DNA of 64,000 nucleotides, taken from an uncultured Acetatifactor sp. (GTDB lineage Bacteria; Bacillota; Clostridia; Lachnospirales; Lachnospiraceae). How positions within the stretch are numbered: the stretch's first letter is position 1; each line of letters begins with the position of its first letter. A program made the position numbers and the translations under genes. Where the stretch lies: positions 82,188-146,187 of the forward strand of contig CAJUAB010000006.1 of assembly GCA_910583845.1 (NCBI GenBank), read 5' to 3'. The notes under the pieces are model-generated. The model was given only the letters and a program-made list of their open reading frames with translations, was not told where the DNA came from and ran no database searches. Shown here in pieces: positions 7,631 to 15,744 of this stretch.

Positions 7631-9265
7631 ATGCCGGTTACGGATTTATTGGAGAGAAATCACAAGTTATATGGGGAGGAGGTGGCCCTGGTAGAACTCA
7701 ATCCCACGATCAGGGATACCAAGCGCACCACCTGGAAAGAATATGACCTGGTGCAGCAGACTTCATCGGAACCTTACAGGAGGGAGATCACCTGGAGCGT
7801 ATTTGACGAGAAAGCCAACCGGGTGGCCAATATGCTGTTGGAGAGGGGCATACAGAAGGGGGACCGGGTGGCCATATTGATGTTTAACTGTCTGGAATGG
7901 CTGCCGATCTATTTCGGCATTCTCAAAACGGGGGCTATTGCCGTGCCCTTTAACTTTCGGTTTGACGCCGGGGAGATACAGTACTGCGCGGATCTGGCCC
8001 AGGTACATATTCTGTTTTTCGGGCCGGAGTTTATCGGACGTATCGAGTCCATAGAGGGACAACTGAGCAAGGGACGCCTGTTGATCTATGTGGGGGACGG
8101 CTGTCCTACTTTCGCGGAGAGCTATCGGGAGCTGGTGGCGGACTGCTCCAGTCAGCCGCCTCTGGTCCGCCTGGAGGAGGAGGATGACGCAGCCATCTAT
8201 TTTTCCTCGGGCACTACGGGTTTTCCCAAGGCCATTCTGCACAATCATGAGAGCCTGACGCAGGCTGCGCAGATGGAACAGAAGCATCATCTGACGGACC
8301 GCAAGGATGTATTTTTATGTATTCCGCCTCTGTACCACACGGGGGCCAAATTCCATTGGATGGGAAGTCTCTGCGCGGGCAGCAGGGCGGTGCTGCTTAA
8401 GGGCGCTACCCCGGAGATCATTCTGGACGCGGTGTCCAAGGAACGCTGCACCATTGTCTGGCTGTTGGTGCCCTGGGCACAGGATATTCTGGAGTGTCTG
8501 GACAGAGGGGATCTGAAACTGGAAAATTATGAACTGAGCCAATGGAGACTGATGCACATCGGCGCCCAGCCCGTGCCGCCCTCCCTGATACGACACTGGA
8601 AGGAATATTTTCCCCATCATATGTATGACACCAACTATGGCCTGTCTGAGTCCACAGGACCGGGCTGTGTGCATCTGGGTATTGAAAATATCCACAAGGT
8701 GGGTGCCATCGGTGTTCCCGGCTATCGGTGGAAATGCAGGATTGTGGACGAGAGTGGACAGCCGGTGGCCCAGGGAGACGTGGGAGAGTTATGCGTCAAG
8801 GGGCCTGGGGTCATGACCTGCTATTACAATGATCCGGAGGCCACCGCGGCCACGCTCAGGGACGGCTGGCTCTGTACCGGGGACATGGCCATGCAGGATG
8901 AGGACGGATTTATCTTTCTGGTGGACCGGAAAAAGGATGTGATCGTCAGCGGCGGTGAGAATATTTACCCTGTCCAGATTGAAAATTTCCTGAGCGCTTA
9001 TGAGAAAGTGAAGGACGTGGCGGTAATCGGCCTGCCGGACAAGCGACTGGGTGAGATCACCGGGGCCATTATAGCCGTCAAGGAGGGCATGACCTGCACG
9101 GAGGAGGAGATCGGGCGGTACTGTGAAGAACTGCCTCGTTATAAGAGACCCAAGAAGATTATATTTGCGGAAGTTCCCCGGAACGCCACAGGCAAGATTG
9201 AGAAACCGGCCCTGCGCAGAAAATACGGTGCGGAGCGGCTGGTGGCCCAGCAGAATCAGGGGTAG
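7631..9265 (+). CDS. AMP-forming acyl-CoA synthetase / acid-CoA ligase
   Basis: 544-residue ANL-superfamily adenylating enzyme, activating a carboxylic acid with ATP and transferring it to CoA. The core motifs are in order: phosphate loop YFSSGTTGFPK, YGLSESTG (A5), GWLCTGDM (A7), the hinge DRKKDVIVSGGENIYP (A8) and the catalytic lysine motif ATGKIEK (A10) near the C terminus. The domain arrangement resembles fatty-acid or aromatic-acid CoA ligases. It is not close to BaiB as I recall that sequence. The gene stands alone with its own promoter and a bidirectional terminator, so context does not give the substrate. Confidence 0.85.
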   Translation: MPVTDLLERNHKLYGEEVALVELNPTIRDTKRTTWKEYDLVQQTSSEPYRREITWSVFDEKANRVANMLLERGIQKGDRVAILMFNCLEWLPIYFGILKTGAIAVPFNFRFDAGEIQYCADLAQVHILFFGPEFIGRIESIEGQLSKGRLLIYVGDGCPTFAESYRELVADCSSQPPLVRLEEEDDAAIYFSSGTTGFPKAILHNHESLTQAAQMEQKHHLTDRKDVFLCIPPLYHTGAKFHWMGSLCAGSRAVLLKGATPEIILDAVSKERCTIVWLLVPWAQDILECLDRGDLKLENYELSQWRLMHIGAQPVPPSLIRHWKEYFPHHMYDTNYGLSESTGPGCVHLGIENIHKVGAIGVPGYRWKCRIVDESGQPVAQGDVGELCVKGPGVMTCYYNDPEATAATLRDGWLCTGDMAMQDEDGFIFLVDRKKDVIVSGGENIYPVQIENFLSAYEKVKDVAVIGLPDKRLGEITGAIIAVKEGMTCTEEEIGRYCEELPRYKRPKKIIFAEVPRNATGKIEKPALRRKYGAERLVAQQNQG

Positions 9266-9294
9266 AAATATACGTAGCGGCGACTTCAAAAAAG

Positions 9295-9326
9295 CACCCG
9301 TTCACTTTGGATTAAGTGAACGGGTG
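9295..9326. terminator. Bidirectional terminator between converging genes
   Basis: A perfect 12-bp stem (CACCCGTTCACT / AGTGAACGGGTG) has an 8-base loop. It is flanked by an A-tract on the left (9288-9293) and a T-rich stretch on the right. It serves the acyl-CoA synthetase on the plus strand and the symporter on the minus strand. Confidence 0.85.
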
Positions 9327-9354
9327 TATTTTCCTTTACAGAATATGTATTCTA

Positions 9355-10890
9355 TTATTTGCCCAGGGCCGTGGACTGCTTTACCACCGTCTCCCTGTTG
9401 TAGCAGGCGAAAGTATCTTCCACCAGCTTTTTGTCGGGCTTTGGAGTGAAAAGGCTCACAACCGGCACGATGACCAGGCCCGCCAGCATGGCGATGGCGC
9501 CGCAGTTGATGGGATTGCGCATAATGGCGGGCAGAAGGCCCGGCGCTGCCATCTCCACCATCATCAGGCCGGAGCCAAAGACAAAGGATACCCAGCAGGC
9601 CGCTTTGGTGGTCTTTTTCCAGTACAGGGCGTACAGGAAGGGGGCCAGGAAAGCACCCGCCAGAGCGCCCCAGGAGATGCCCATGAGCTGCGCGATAAAG
9701 GTGATGGCGCTTTTGTACTGGATCAGGGCCAGGACGGCGGAGATGGCGATAAACACAACCACCAGAACGCGGATCAGCAAAAGCTGCTTCTTGTCATCCA
9801 GCTTTTTCAGGAAAGTTTCCTTTAACAGGTCGATGGTTAAAGTGGAGCTGGAGGCGATGACCAGGGAACTTAAGGTGGACATGGAGGCCGAGAGCACCAG
9901 GATGACAACCAGGGCGATCAGTACGGGACCCAGGTTCTGCAGCATGGTGGGGATTACAGAGTCGAAGCCGCCCGCGGCAATGTCGATCTGGTCAGAAAAC
10001 AGTCTGCCGAAGCCTCCCAGGAAGTAGCATCCCCCGGCCACCACCAGCGCGAACAGTGTAGAGATGATGGTTCCTTTTTTGATGGATTCCTCGTTTTTGA
10101 TGGCATAGAACTTCTGCACCATCTGGGGAAGTCCCCAGGTGCCCAGGGAGGTGAGGATCACCACAAACATTAAGTTCAAAGGGTCCGGCCCAAAGAAGGA
10201 GGCAAAAATGCCGGGAGTTTCGGTGACGGCAGGGTCCGTGATGTGGGCCAGTCCCTGGTAAGCGGCCATAAACCCGCCTTTACTCTTGAGGACGGCAGCG
10301 ATCACGGTCACAATGCCGAAGAGCATGATGATGCCCTGAATGAAATCGTTGATGGCGGTAGCCATATAGCCTCCGGCGATGACATAAATGGCAGTCAGCA
10401 CCGCCATCAGGAGAATGCACACGGAATAGTCTATGTCAAAGGCCATGCCGAAAAGTCGGGACAGGCCATTGTACAGAGAGGCCGTGTAGGGAATCAGAAA
10501 AACGAAAATGATCGCGGAAGCGGCGATCTTCAGCGGCCTGCTGCCGAAGCGCTGCCCAAAGAACTGGGGCATGGTGGCGGAATTAAGGTGCTGGGTCATA
10601 ATGCGGGTGCGCCTGCCCAGCACCACCCAGGCCAGCAGGGAGCCGATGACGGCGTTGCCGATGCCTGCCCAGGTGGCGGCAATGCCGTATTTCCAGCCAA
10701 ACTGGCCCGCGTAGCCCACAAATACCACGGCGGAGAAATAGGAGGTGCCGTAAGCGAAAGCGGTGAGCCAGGGGCCCACGGAGCGTCCGCCCAGCACGAA
10801 GCCGTTCACGTCCGTGGCGTTTTTACGGCAGTAGAGGCCAATGCCGATGAGCACGGCAAAGTAGAGAATCAGAATGATGAGTTTCAACAT
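9355..10890 (-). CDS. Sodium:solute symporter (SSS/PutP-type)
   Basis: 511-residue polytopic membrane protein with about 13 hydrophobic segments. The family signature VNGFVLGGRSVGPWLTAFAY lies near the N terminus and a SASMSTLSSLVIASSSTL helix lies in the middle, typical of Na+-binding SSS transporters. The substrate is unknown; proline, pantothenate and monocarboxylate transporters share this fold. Start at 10890, with AAAGGA upstream. The gene is preceded by a promoter at 11202-11230 and a leader of about 300 nt filled with tandem palindromic repeats, implying RNA-level or repeat-mediated control. Confidence 0.88.
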   Translation of the reverse strand: MLKLIILILYFAVLIGIGLYCRKNATDVNGFVLGGRSVGPWLTAFAYGTSYFSAVVFVGYAGQFGWKYGIAATWAGIGNAVIGSLLAWVVLGRRTRIMTQHLNSATMPQFFGQRFGSRPLKIAASAIIFVFLIPYTASLYNGLSRLFGMAFDIDYSVCILLMAVLTAIYVIAGGYMATAINDFIQGIIMLFGIVTVIAAVLKSKGGFMAAYQGLAHITDPAVTETPGIFASFFGPDPLNLMFVVILTSLGTWGLPQMVQKFYAIKNEESIKKGTIISTLFALVVAGGCYFLGGFGRLFSDQIDIAAGGFDSVIPTMLQNLGPVLIALVVILVLSASMSTLSSLVIASSSTLTIDLLKETFLKKLDDKKQLLLIRVLVVVFIAISAVLALIQYKSAITFIAQLMGISWGALAGAFLAPFLYALYWKKTTKAACWVSFVFGSGLMMVEMAAPGLLPAIMRNPINCGAIAMLAGLVIVPVVSLFTPKPDKKLVEDTFACYNRETVVKQSTALGK

Positions 10891-10910
10891 AGTACCTTGT
10901 CCTTTCTTAT

Positions 10911-11140
10911 CAAGAGTTCCGCATGTCCCCGCTCAGCCCGCGGGTCAGAGATGGATATCCGGCCGCAGAAAAGCGTCCTGATATCCATCTGCGGGCTGAA
11001 CGGGAACATGCTGTCAAGAGTTCCGCATGTCCCCGCTCAGCCCGCGGGTCAGAGATGGATATCCGGCCGCAGAAAAGCGTCCTGATATCCATCTGCGGGC
11101 TGAACGGGAACATGCTGTCAAGAGTTCCGCATGTCCCCGC
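10911..11140 (-). repeat. Two 104-bp tandem hairpin repeats in the symporter leader
   Basis: Units at 10911-11014 and 11015-11118 are identical, and a third partial copy covers 11119-11140. Each unit is itself a long inverted repeat. GATGGATATC and GATATCCATC form the inner 10 bp, and the pairing continues outwards through CAGCCCGC / GCGGGCTG to CATGT / ACATG with small bulges. Read on the minus strand, each hairpin ends in GGGACATGCGGAACTCTTGA, and the last copy runs into the symporter ribosome binding site. No coding content is convincing here. Confidence 0.85.
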
Positions 11141-11201
11141 GGGGAACGGTGTTTTTAGACGACACTGCCACTTTAAAGTGGTGAAGCACCGCACTGTGCA
11201 A

Positions 11202-11230
11202 AGTTTAGCACAGTTCCTGCAAAATGTCAA
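11202..11230 (-). promoter_or_regulatory. Promoter of the symporter transcript
   Basis: On the minus strand a perfect TTGACA (11225-11230) is 17 bases from TAAACT (11202-11207). It sits just past the ABC permease stop codon. Transcription would start near 11195, making a leader of about 300 nt that spans both 104-bp hairpins. Confidence 0.6.
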
Positions 11231-11232
11231 TC

Positions 11233-12045
11233 TCACATTTTGAGCTGAATTTTGATGCGGTGCTCAATATACTGTATGCCTTTATAAAAGCCCATGGCAA
11301 TGACGCACAGAATCAGGATGCTGGTGATGACCAGATTCAGCTGAAACACCTGGCTTCCGTAGATGATCAGGTATCCCAGCCCGCGCCTGGCCGCCAGAAA
11401 TTCTCCGATGATGACTCCCACCAGCGCCAGACCGATATTGACCTTTGTGGTACTGAGCATAATGGGGATGGAGCCCGGCAGAATCACCTTGCGGAAGGCG
11501 TCCTTTTTGTGTCCCCCCAGGGTGTAGATCAGCGTGATCTTTTCACTGTCCACCTGCTGAAAACCGGTGTAAAAGCTGATGATGGAGCCGAACAGGGCCA
11601 CGGAAATTCCCGCCACCACGATGGTGGTGCTGCCGGTGCCCAGCCATACGATGAAAAGAGGAGCCAGGGCGGATTTGGGCAGGCTGTTCAGGATCACCAG
11701 ATAGGGCTCGGTGATTTCTGACAGCTTTTGGGAATACCACAGCAGAGTGGCGGCGACCAGGCTGATCAGGAATACCAACAGGAAGCTGACCACAGTCTCC
11801 GCCAGCGTGATCCCCACATGCAGAAACAGGGAGCGGTCCAGGATCATGCCCCACAGACATTTTCCCACCAGACTGGGGCTGGAGAAAAAGAAGCTGTCTA
11901 TCCAGCCAAGTCTGGCGCTTATCTCCCACAGGGCCAGAAAGAGCAGGAAGAAGAAGAGCCGGTAAAAGGCAATCTGGTGGTGGTGCCGACGGTGCTGTCT
12001 GACAAATGCCTCCTGCTTCGTCAATTCCTTTTTGTTCTTGCTCAT
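11233..12045 (-). CDS. ABC transporter permease, SsuC/TauC-type
   Basis: 270-residue membrane permease of the nitrate/sulfonate/taurine family (BPD_transp_1), with about six membrane helices. The EAA-type cytoplasmic loop is in the C-terminal half (near GGHKKDAFRKVILPGSIPIM). Its start codon overlaps the ATPase stop codon (ATGA at 12042-12045), so the two are translationally coupled. The ATPase gene's 3' end supplies the GGAGG site. Substrates of this family include sulfonates, nitrate and thiamine precursors. No substrate-binding protein gene lies on either side, so the substrate is open. Confidence 0.85.
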   Translation of the reverse strand: MSKNKKELTKQEAFVRQHRRHHHQIAFYRLFFFLLFLALWEISARLGWIDSFFFSSPSLVGKCLWGMILDRSLFLHVGITLAETVVSFLLVFLISLVAATLLWYSQKLSEITEPYLVILNSLPKSALAPLFIVWLGTGSTTIVVAGISVALFGSIISFYTGFQQVDSEKITLIYTLGGHKKDAFRKVILPGSIPIMLSTTKVNIGLALVGVIIGEFLAARRGLGYLIIYGSQVFQLNLVITSILILCVIAMGFYKGIQYIEHRIKIQLKM

Positions 12046-12806
12046 GACTTCATTTCCTCCCATAATTGATTGAAATATTCGTTGAATTCCGGAGCGTTCC
12101 GGGCGGCCAGAGGCGAATCGTCCTGGAGCGTCAAGTGAATGGGGATCTCCTTTTTCACGGTGGCGGGCCTGCCGGAGAGCACTATAATGCGGTCTGCCAG
12201 GCTCACCGCCTCGGACAGATCATGAGTGATCAGTATAACGGTCTTGCCGGTTCTTCGGATCAGGTGGCAGATGTCGGCGGACACCATAAGCCTGGTCTGA
12301 TAGTCCAAAGCGCTGAAGGGCTCATCCAGCAAAAGCAGCTGGGGCTGCAGAGCCAGCGTGCGGATCAGAGCGGCCCGCTGCTTCATGCCGCCGGAGAGTT
12401 CACTGGGGCGTTTGTCCTTGAATTTTTCCAGATCATAGTCTCGCAGCAGTGAGTTTACATATTCCAGCCTGTCAGGAGTCAGCATATGATTTATTTCCAG
12501 CCCCAGAATCACATTCTTATAGATGCTGCGCCATTCAAACAGATGCTCCCGCTGTAACATGTAGCCTACCCGGGGATAGCGCAGGGAACCGTCGGGATTG
12601 TTGACCAGAATTGTGCCTTCCTCCGCGGGCAGCAGGCCGGCTATAATGGACAGCAGCGTGGATTTGCCGCAGCCGCTGGGGCCCACCACAGCCACAAATT
12701 CCCCCTCCCGGACACCGAAGGTGATTCGGTCCAGAGCCCTGGTTTCCCCGTGGAGGCTGTGGTAGGAATAGCTGATGTTTTTCAACTCCAGTATATTTTT
12801 ATCCAT
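12042..12806 (-). CDS. ABC transporter ATP-binding protein, SsuB/TauB-type
   Basis: 254-residue nucleotide-binding subunit. Walker A is GPSGCGKST, the signature is LSGGMKQR, Walker B is LLLLDEPFSALD and the switch histidine is in LITHD. It energises the permease encoded by the overlapping downstream gene. The binding protein that normally completes such an importer is missing from the cluster and may be encoded elsewhere. Confidence 0.9.
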   Translation of the reverse strand: MDKNILELKNISYSYHSLHGETRALDRITFGVREGEFVAVVGPSGCGKSTLLSIIAGLLPAEEGTILVNNPDGSLRYPRVGYMLQREHLFEWRSIYKNVILGLEINHMLTPDRLEYVNSLLRDYDLEKFKDKRPSELSGGMKQRAALIRTLALQPQLLLLDEPFSALDYQTRLMVSADICHLIRRTGKTVILITHDLSEAVSLADRIIVLSGRPATVKKEIPIHLTLQDDSPLAARNAPEFNEYFNQLWEEMKS

Positions 12807-12903
12807 CCAAGTGCGTCCTCTCTCAAAGTTATTTTCACGGATTTAGGGCCTAAAGTGTGAAAAGTAACCTCAAAATTAGAATTTACTTTATAGTATTCGT
12901 TCC

Positions 12904-12932
12904 TTGCAATAAAGTGCCATTCATGGTATGAT
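12904..12932 (+). promoter_or_regulatory. Sigma-A-type promoter of argH-asd
   Basis: TTGCAA (12904-12909) and TATGAT (12927-12932) are 17 bases apart. The predicted start near 12939 gives a short leader before argH. No ARG-box-like operator was recognised. Confidence 0.65.
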
Positions 12933-12972
12933 ATAGATTAGTTTTACTTTGACGGAAACGGGAGGGAGACAC

Positions 12973-14388
12973 ATGGCTACATTGTGGGGAGGGCGCTTTA
13001 CCAAGGACACGGACAGCCAGGTTTTTGCGTTCAACGCGTCCATAGGCTTTGACAAAAAACTTTACAGGCAGGATATTGAGGGCAGCATCGCCCATGTGGT
13101 GATGCTGGCCAAGCAGGGGATACTCACATCCCAGGAGCGGGACGCGCTGATCAAGGGGCTTACCGGTATCCGGGAGGACGTGGAGGCGGGACGGCTGGAA
13201 ATCGACGGAACCTATGAGGATATCCACAGCTTTGTGGAGGCAAATCTGATAGAAAGGGTGGGGGAGCCGGGCAAGAAGCTGCACACCGGCCGCAGCCGCA
13301 ACGATCAGGTGGCGCTGGATATGCGTCTGTACACCAGACTCCAGGTGCTGAATACGGACGGCCTGCTCAAAGAACTGATGACGGTGATTCTGGACACTAT
13401 GGAGGACAATGTGGAGACCTTCATGCCGGGCTTTACCCATTTGCAGAAGGCACAGCCCACCACGCTGGCGCATCACTTTGGCGCCTATTTTGAGATGTTC
13501 AAAAGGGACCGCCAGCGACTGAAGGATATCCATGACAGAATGAATTACTGCCCTCTGGGGGCGGGGGCGCTGGCGGGCACCACTTATCCCCTGGACCGGG
13601 GATATACGGCGGCGCTGCTGGGATTTGAGGGGCCGACCCTGAACAGTATGGACTCCGTATCCGACAGGGATTATCTGGTTGAGTTTCTGTCGGCGCTGTC
13701 CCTGATTATGATGCATCTGAGCCGTTTCTGCGAGGAGATCATTCTCTGGAACTCCAACGAGTACCGGTTTGTGGAGATTGATGATGCCTATTCCACTGGC
13801 AGCAGCATCATGCCCCAGAAGAAGAATCCGGACATCGCGGAGCTGGTGAGGGGCAAGACCGGACGGGTGTACGGGGCGCTGATGGCGCTGCTGACAACCA
13901 TGAAGGGCCTGCCGCTTGCGTACAACAAGGATATGCAGGAAGACAAGGAGATGGCTTTTGACGCCATGGAGACCGTGCAGAACTGCCTGACGCTGTTCAC
14001 GGGCATGCTCCGCACCATGGGCTTTCATCGGGAACGGATGGCGGACAGCGCCGCAAAGGGCTTTGCCAATGCCACGGACGCGGCGGATTATCTGGTGGGC
14101 AAGGGCGTACCCTTCCGGGATGCCCACGGCATTATTGGCAGACTGGTACTGTCCTGTATTGACAAGGGCTGCGCCATTGACGATCTGAGCCTGGAGGAAT
14201 TACAGGAGATCAGCGACAAGTTCGGGCCGGATCTCTATGATGCCATATCCTTGAAGAGTTGTGTGGAAAAGCGTCTGACCGTGGGCGCTCCCGGCAGGGA
14301 AGCCATGCGGGAGGTGATCCGGATCAGCAGAGAGTATCTGGAGGAGGACTGGCAGCCCAGGGACTGGCAGCTGTCAAATGTAAAATAG
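12973..14388 (+). CDS. argH: Argininosuccinate lyase
   Basis: 471-residue enzyme of the fumarase/aspartase superfamily that cleaves argininosuccinate to arginine and fumarate, the last step of arginine synthesis. It opens with the diagnostic LWGGRF. HTGRSRNDQVALD is near residue 100 and the mobile catalytic loop GSSIMPQKKNP is at about 276-286 with the active-site serines 277-278. Start at 12973 with GGAGGGAG upstream. The asd gene follows after 21 bases, suggesting an amino-acid biosynthesis transcript. argG is not present here. Confidence 0.95.
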   Translation: MATLWGGRFTKDTDSQVFAFNASIGFDKKLYRQDIEGSIAHVVMLAKQGILTSQERDALIKGLTGIREDVEAGRLEIDGTYEDIHSFVEANLIERVGEPGKKLHTGRSRNDQVALDMRLYTRLQVLNTDGLLKELMTVILDTMEDNVETFMPGFTHLQKAQPTTLAHHFGAYFEMFKRDRQRLKDIHDRMNYCPLGAGALAGTTYPLDRGYTAALLGFEGPTLNSMDSVSDRDYLVEFLSALSLIMMHLSRFCEEIILWNSNEYRFVEIDDAYSTGSSIMPQKKNPDIAELVRGKTGRVYGALMALLTTMKGLPLAYNKDMQEDKEMAFDAMETVQNCLTLFTGMLRTMGFHRERMADSAAKGFANATDAADYLVGKGVPFRDAHGIIGRLVLSCIDKGCAIDDLSLEELQEISDKFGPDLYDAISLKSCVEKRLTVGAPGREAMREVIRISREYLEEDWQPRDWQLSNVK

Positions 14389-14409
14389 CAAAAAGCGGAG
14401 GACAAAGAG

Positions 14410-15495
14410 ATGAGTGAAAAGTTGAAAGCAGGTATCCTGGGGGGCACCGGCATGGTTGGTCAGAGATTTATTGCGCTGCTGGAGCACCACCCCTGGTTTG
14501 AGGTGACGGCTATAGCCGCAAGCCCCCGTTCCGCAGGCAAAACCTACGCGGAGGCCGTGGGAGACAGATGGAAGATGGACACCCCCATGCCGGAGGCCGT
14601 GAAAAATCTGGTGGTAATGAATGTCAACGAGGTAGAGAAAGTGGCGGCGGGCGTGGACTTTGTGTTCAGCGCCGTGGATATGACCAAGGAGGAGATCCGG
14701 AAGATTGAGGAGGATTACGCCAGGACGGAGACGCCTGTGGTGTCTAACAACAGCGCCCATCGCTGGACCCCCGATGTGCCTATGATGGTGCCGGAGATCA
14801 ATCCCGGGCACGCGCGGGTCATAGAGGCTCAGAGAAAGCGCCTGGGCACTGCCAGAGGATTTGTGGCGGTAAAACCCAACTGCTCTATTCAGAGTTATGC
14901 CCCGGTGCTGACGGCCTGGAAAGAGTATGAACCCTACGAGGTGGTGGCTACCACATATCAGGCCATCTCCGGAGCGGGCAAGACCTTTAAGGACTGGCCT
15001 GAGATGGAAGGAAATATCATTCCCTATATCGGAGGCGAGGAGGAGAAGAGTGAAAAGGAACCGCTGCGCCTGTGGGGAGAGATTGTGGATGGTCAGATTG
15101 TGCCTGCCGCCAGTCCTGTGATCACCTGCCAGTGCATCCGGGTGCCGGTGCTGAACGGCCACACGGCGGCTGTGTTTGTAAAATTCCGGAAGAAGCCATC
15201 CAAAGAGCAGTTGATTGAGAAGCTGGTGAATTTCAGCGGCGAGCCCCAGCGGCTGGGACTGCCCAGCGCGCCGAAACAGTTTATCCGCTATATGGAGGAG
15301 GATAACAGGCCTCAGGTATCTTTAGATGTGGACTATGAGAACGGCATGGGCATCAGCGTCGGTCGTCTGCGGGAAGACACGGTATATGATTACAAATTTG
15401 TAGGCCTGTCCCACAATACGGTGAGGGGCGCGGCGGGCGGAGCGATTCTGTGCGCCGAGCTGCTGAAAGCGCAGGGCTATATAACCGGAAAGTAG
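14410..15495 (+). CDS. asd: Aspartate-semialdehyde dehydrogenase
   Basis: 361 residues. It reduces aspartyl phosphate to aspartate semialdehyde for lysine, threonine, methionine and diaminopimelate synthesis. The N-terminal NADP loop GILGGTGMVGQRF and the catalytic cysteine in KPNCSIQ (Cys158) are intact. The length and the motifs around VVSNNSAHRW and ISGAGKTF match the archaeal/fungal-type branch of ASADH rather than the enterobacterial one. It directly follows argH and probably shares its promoter. Confidence 0.93.
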   Translation: MSEKLKAGILGGTGMVGQRFIALLEHHPWFEVTAIAASPRSAGKTYAEAVGDRWKMDTPMPEAVKNLVVMNVNEVEKVAAGVDFVFSAVDMTKEEIRKIEEDYARTETPVVSNNSAHRWTPDVPMMVPEINPGHARVIEAQRKRLGTARGFVAVKPNCSIQSYAPVLTAWKEYEPYEVVATTYQAISGAGKTFKDWPEMEGNIIPYIGGEEEKSEKEPLRLWGEIVDGQIVPAASPVITCQCIRVPVLNGHTAAVFVKFRKKPSKEQLIEKLVNFSGEPQRLGLPSAPKQFIRYMEEDNRPQVSLDVDYENGMGISVGRLREDTVYDYKFVGLSHNTVRGAAGGAILCAELLKAQGYITGK

Positions 15496-15744
15496 ACAAT
15501 GTCCCTGCTTACGGCGGAAGAGTAGCCGTATCTGAAAACAATGTCTTATGGAAATCGATGCAGGGGTATGTCCGGGCTGCTTCCGGGGCAGAGTGAGGCT
15601 TTACGGAGCGCGGCCGGGCTGACGCGAAGCGCCTGATCAGATAAATACAGGGACTGCGCCTCACGGCTCAGGGAGGATGGCATCCAGCCCATTGTAAAAT
15701 ACGGGATCGTGCCATCAACTACAGGTATGCGGAGAGAGGAAAGT

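Noticed and set aside
9295..9326. Leader-type regulatory hairpin
   Set aside because: It lies between converging genes with A and T tracts on either side, so a bidirectional terminator explains it fully.
10911..11140. CRISPR array or integron attC array
   Set aside because: The 104-bp units are contiguous with no variable spacers, there are no cas or integrase genes nearby, and no attC core sites.
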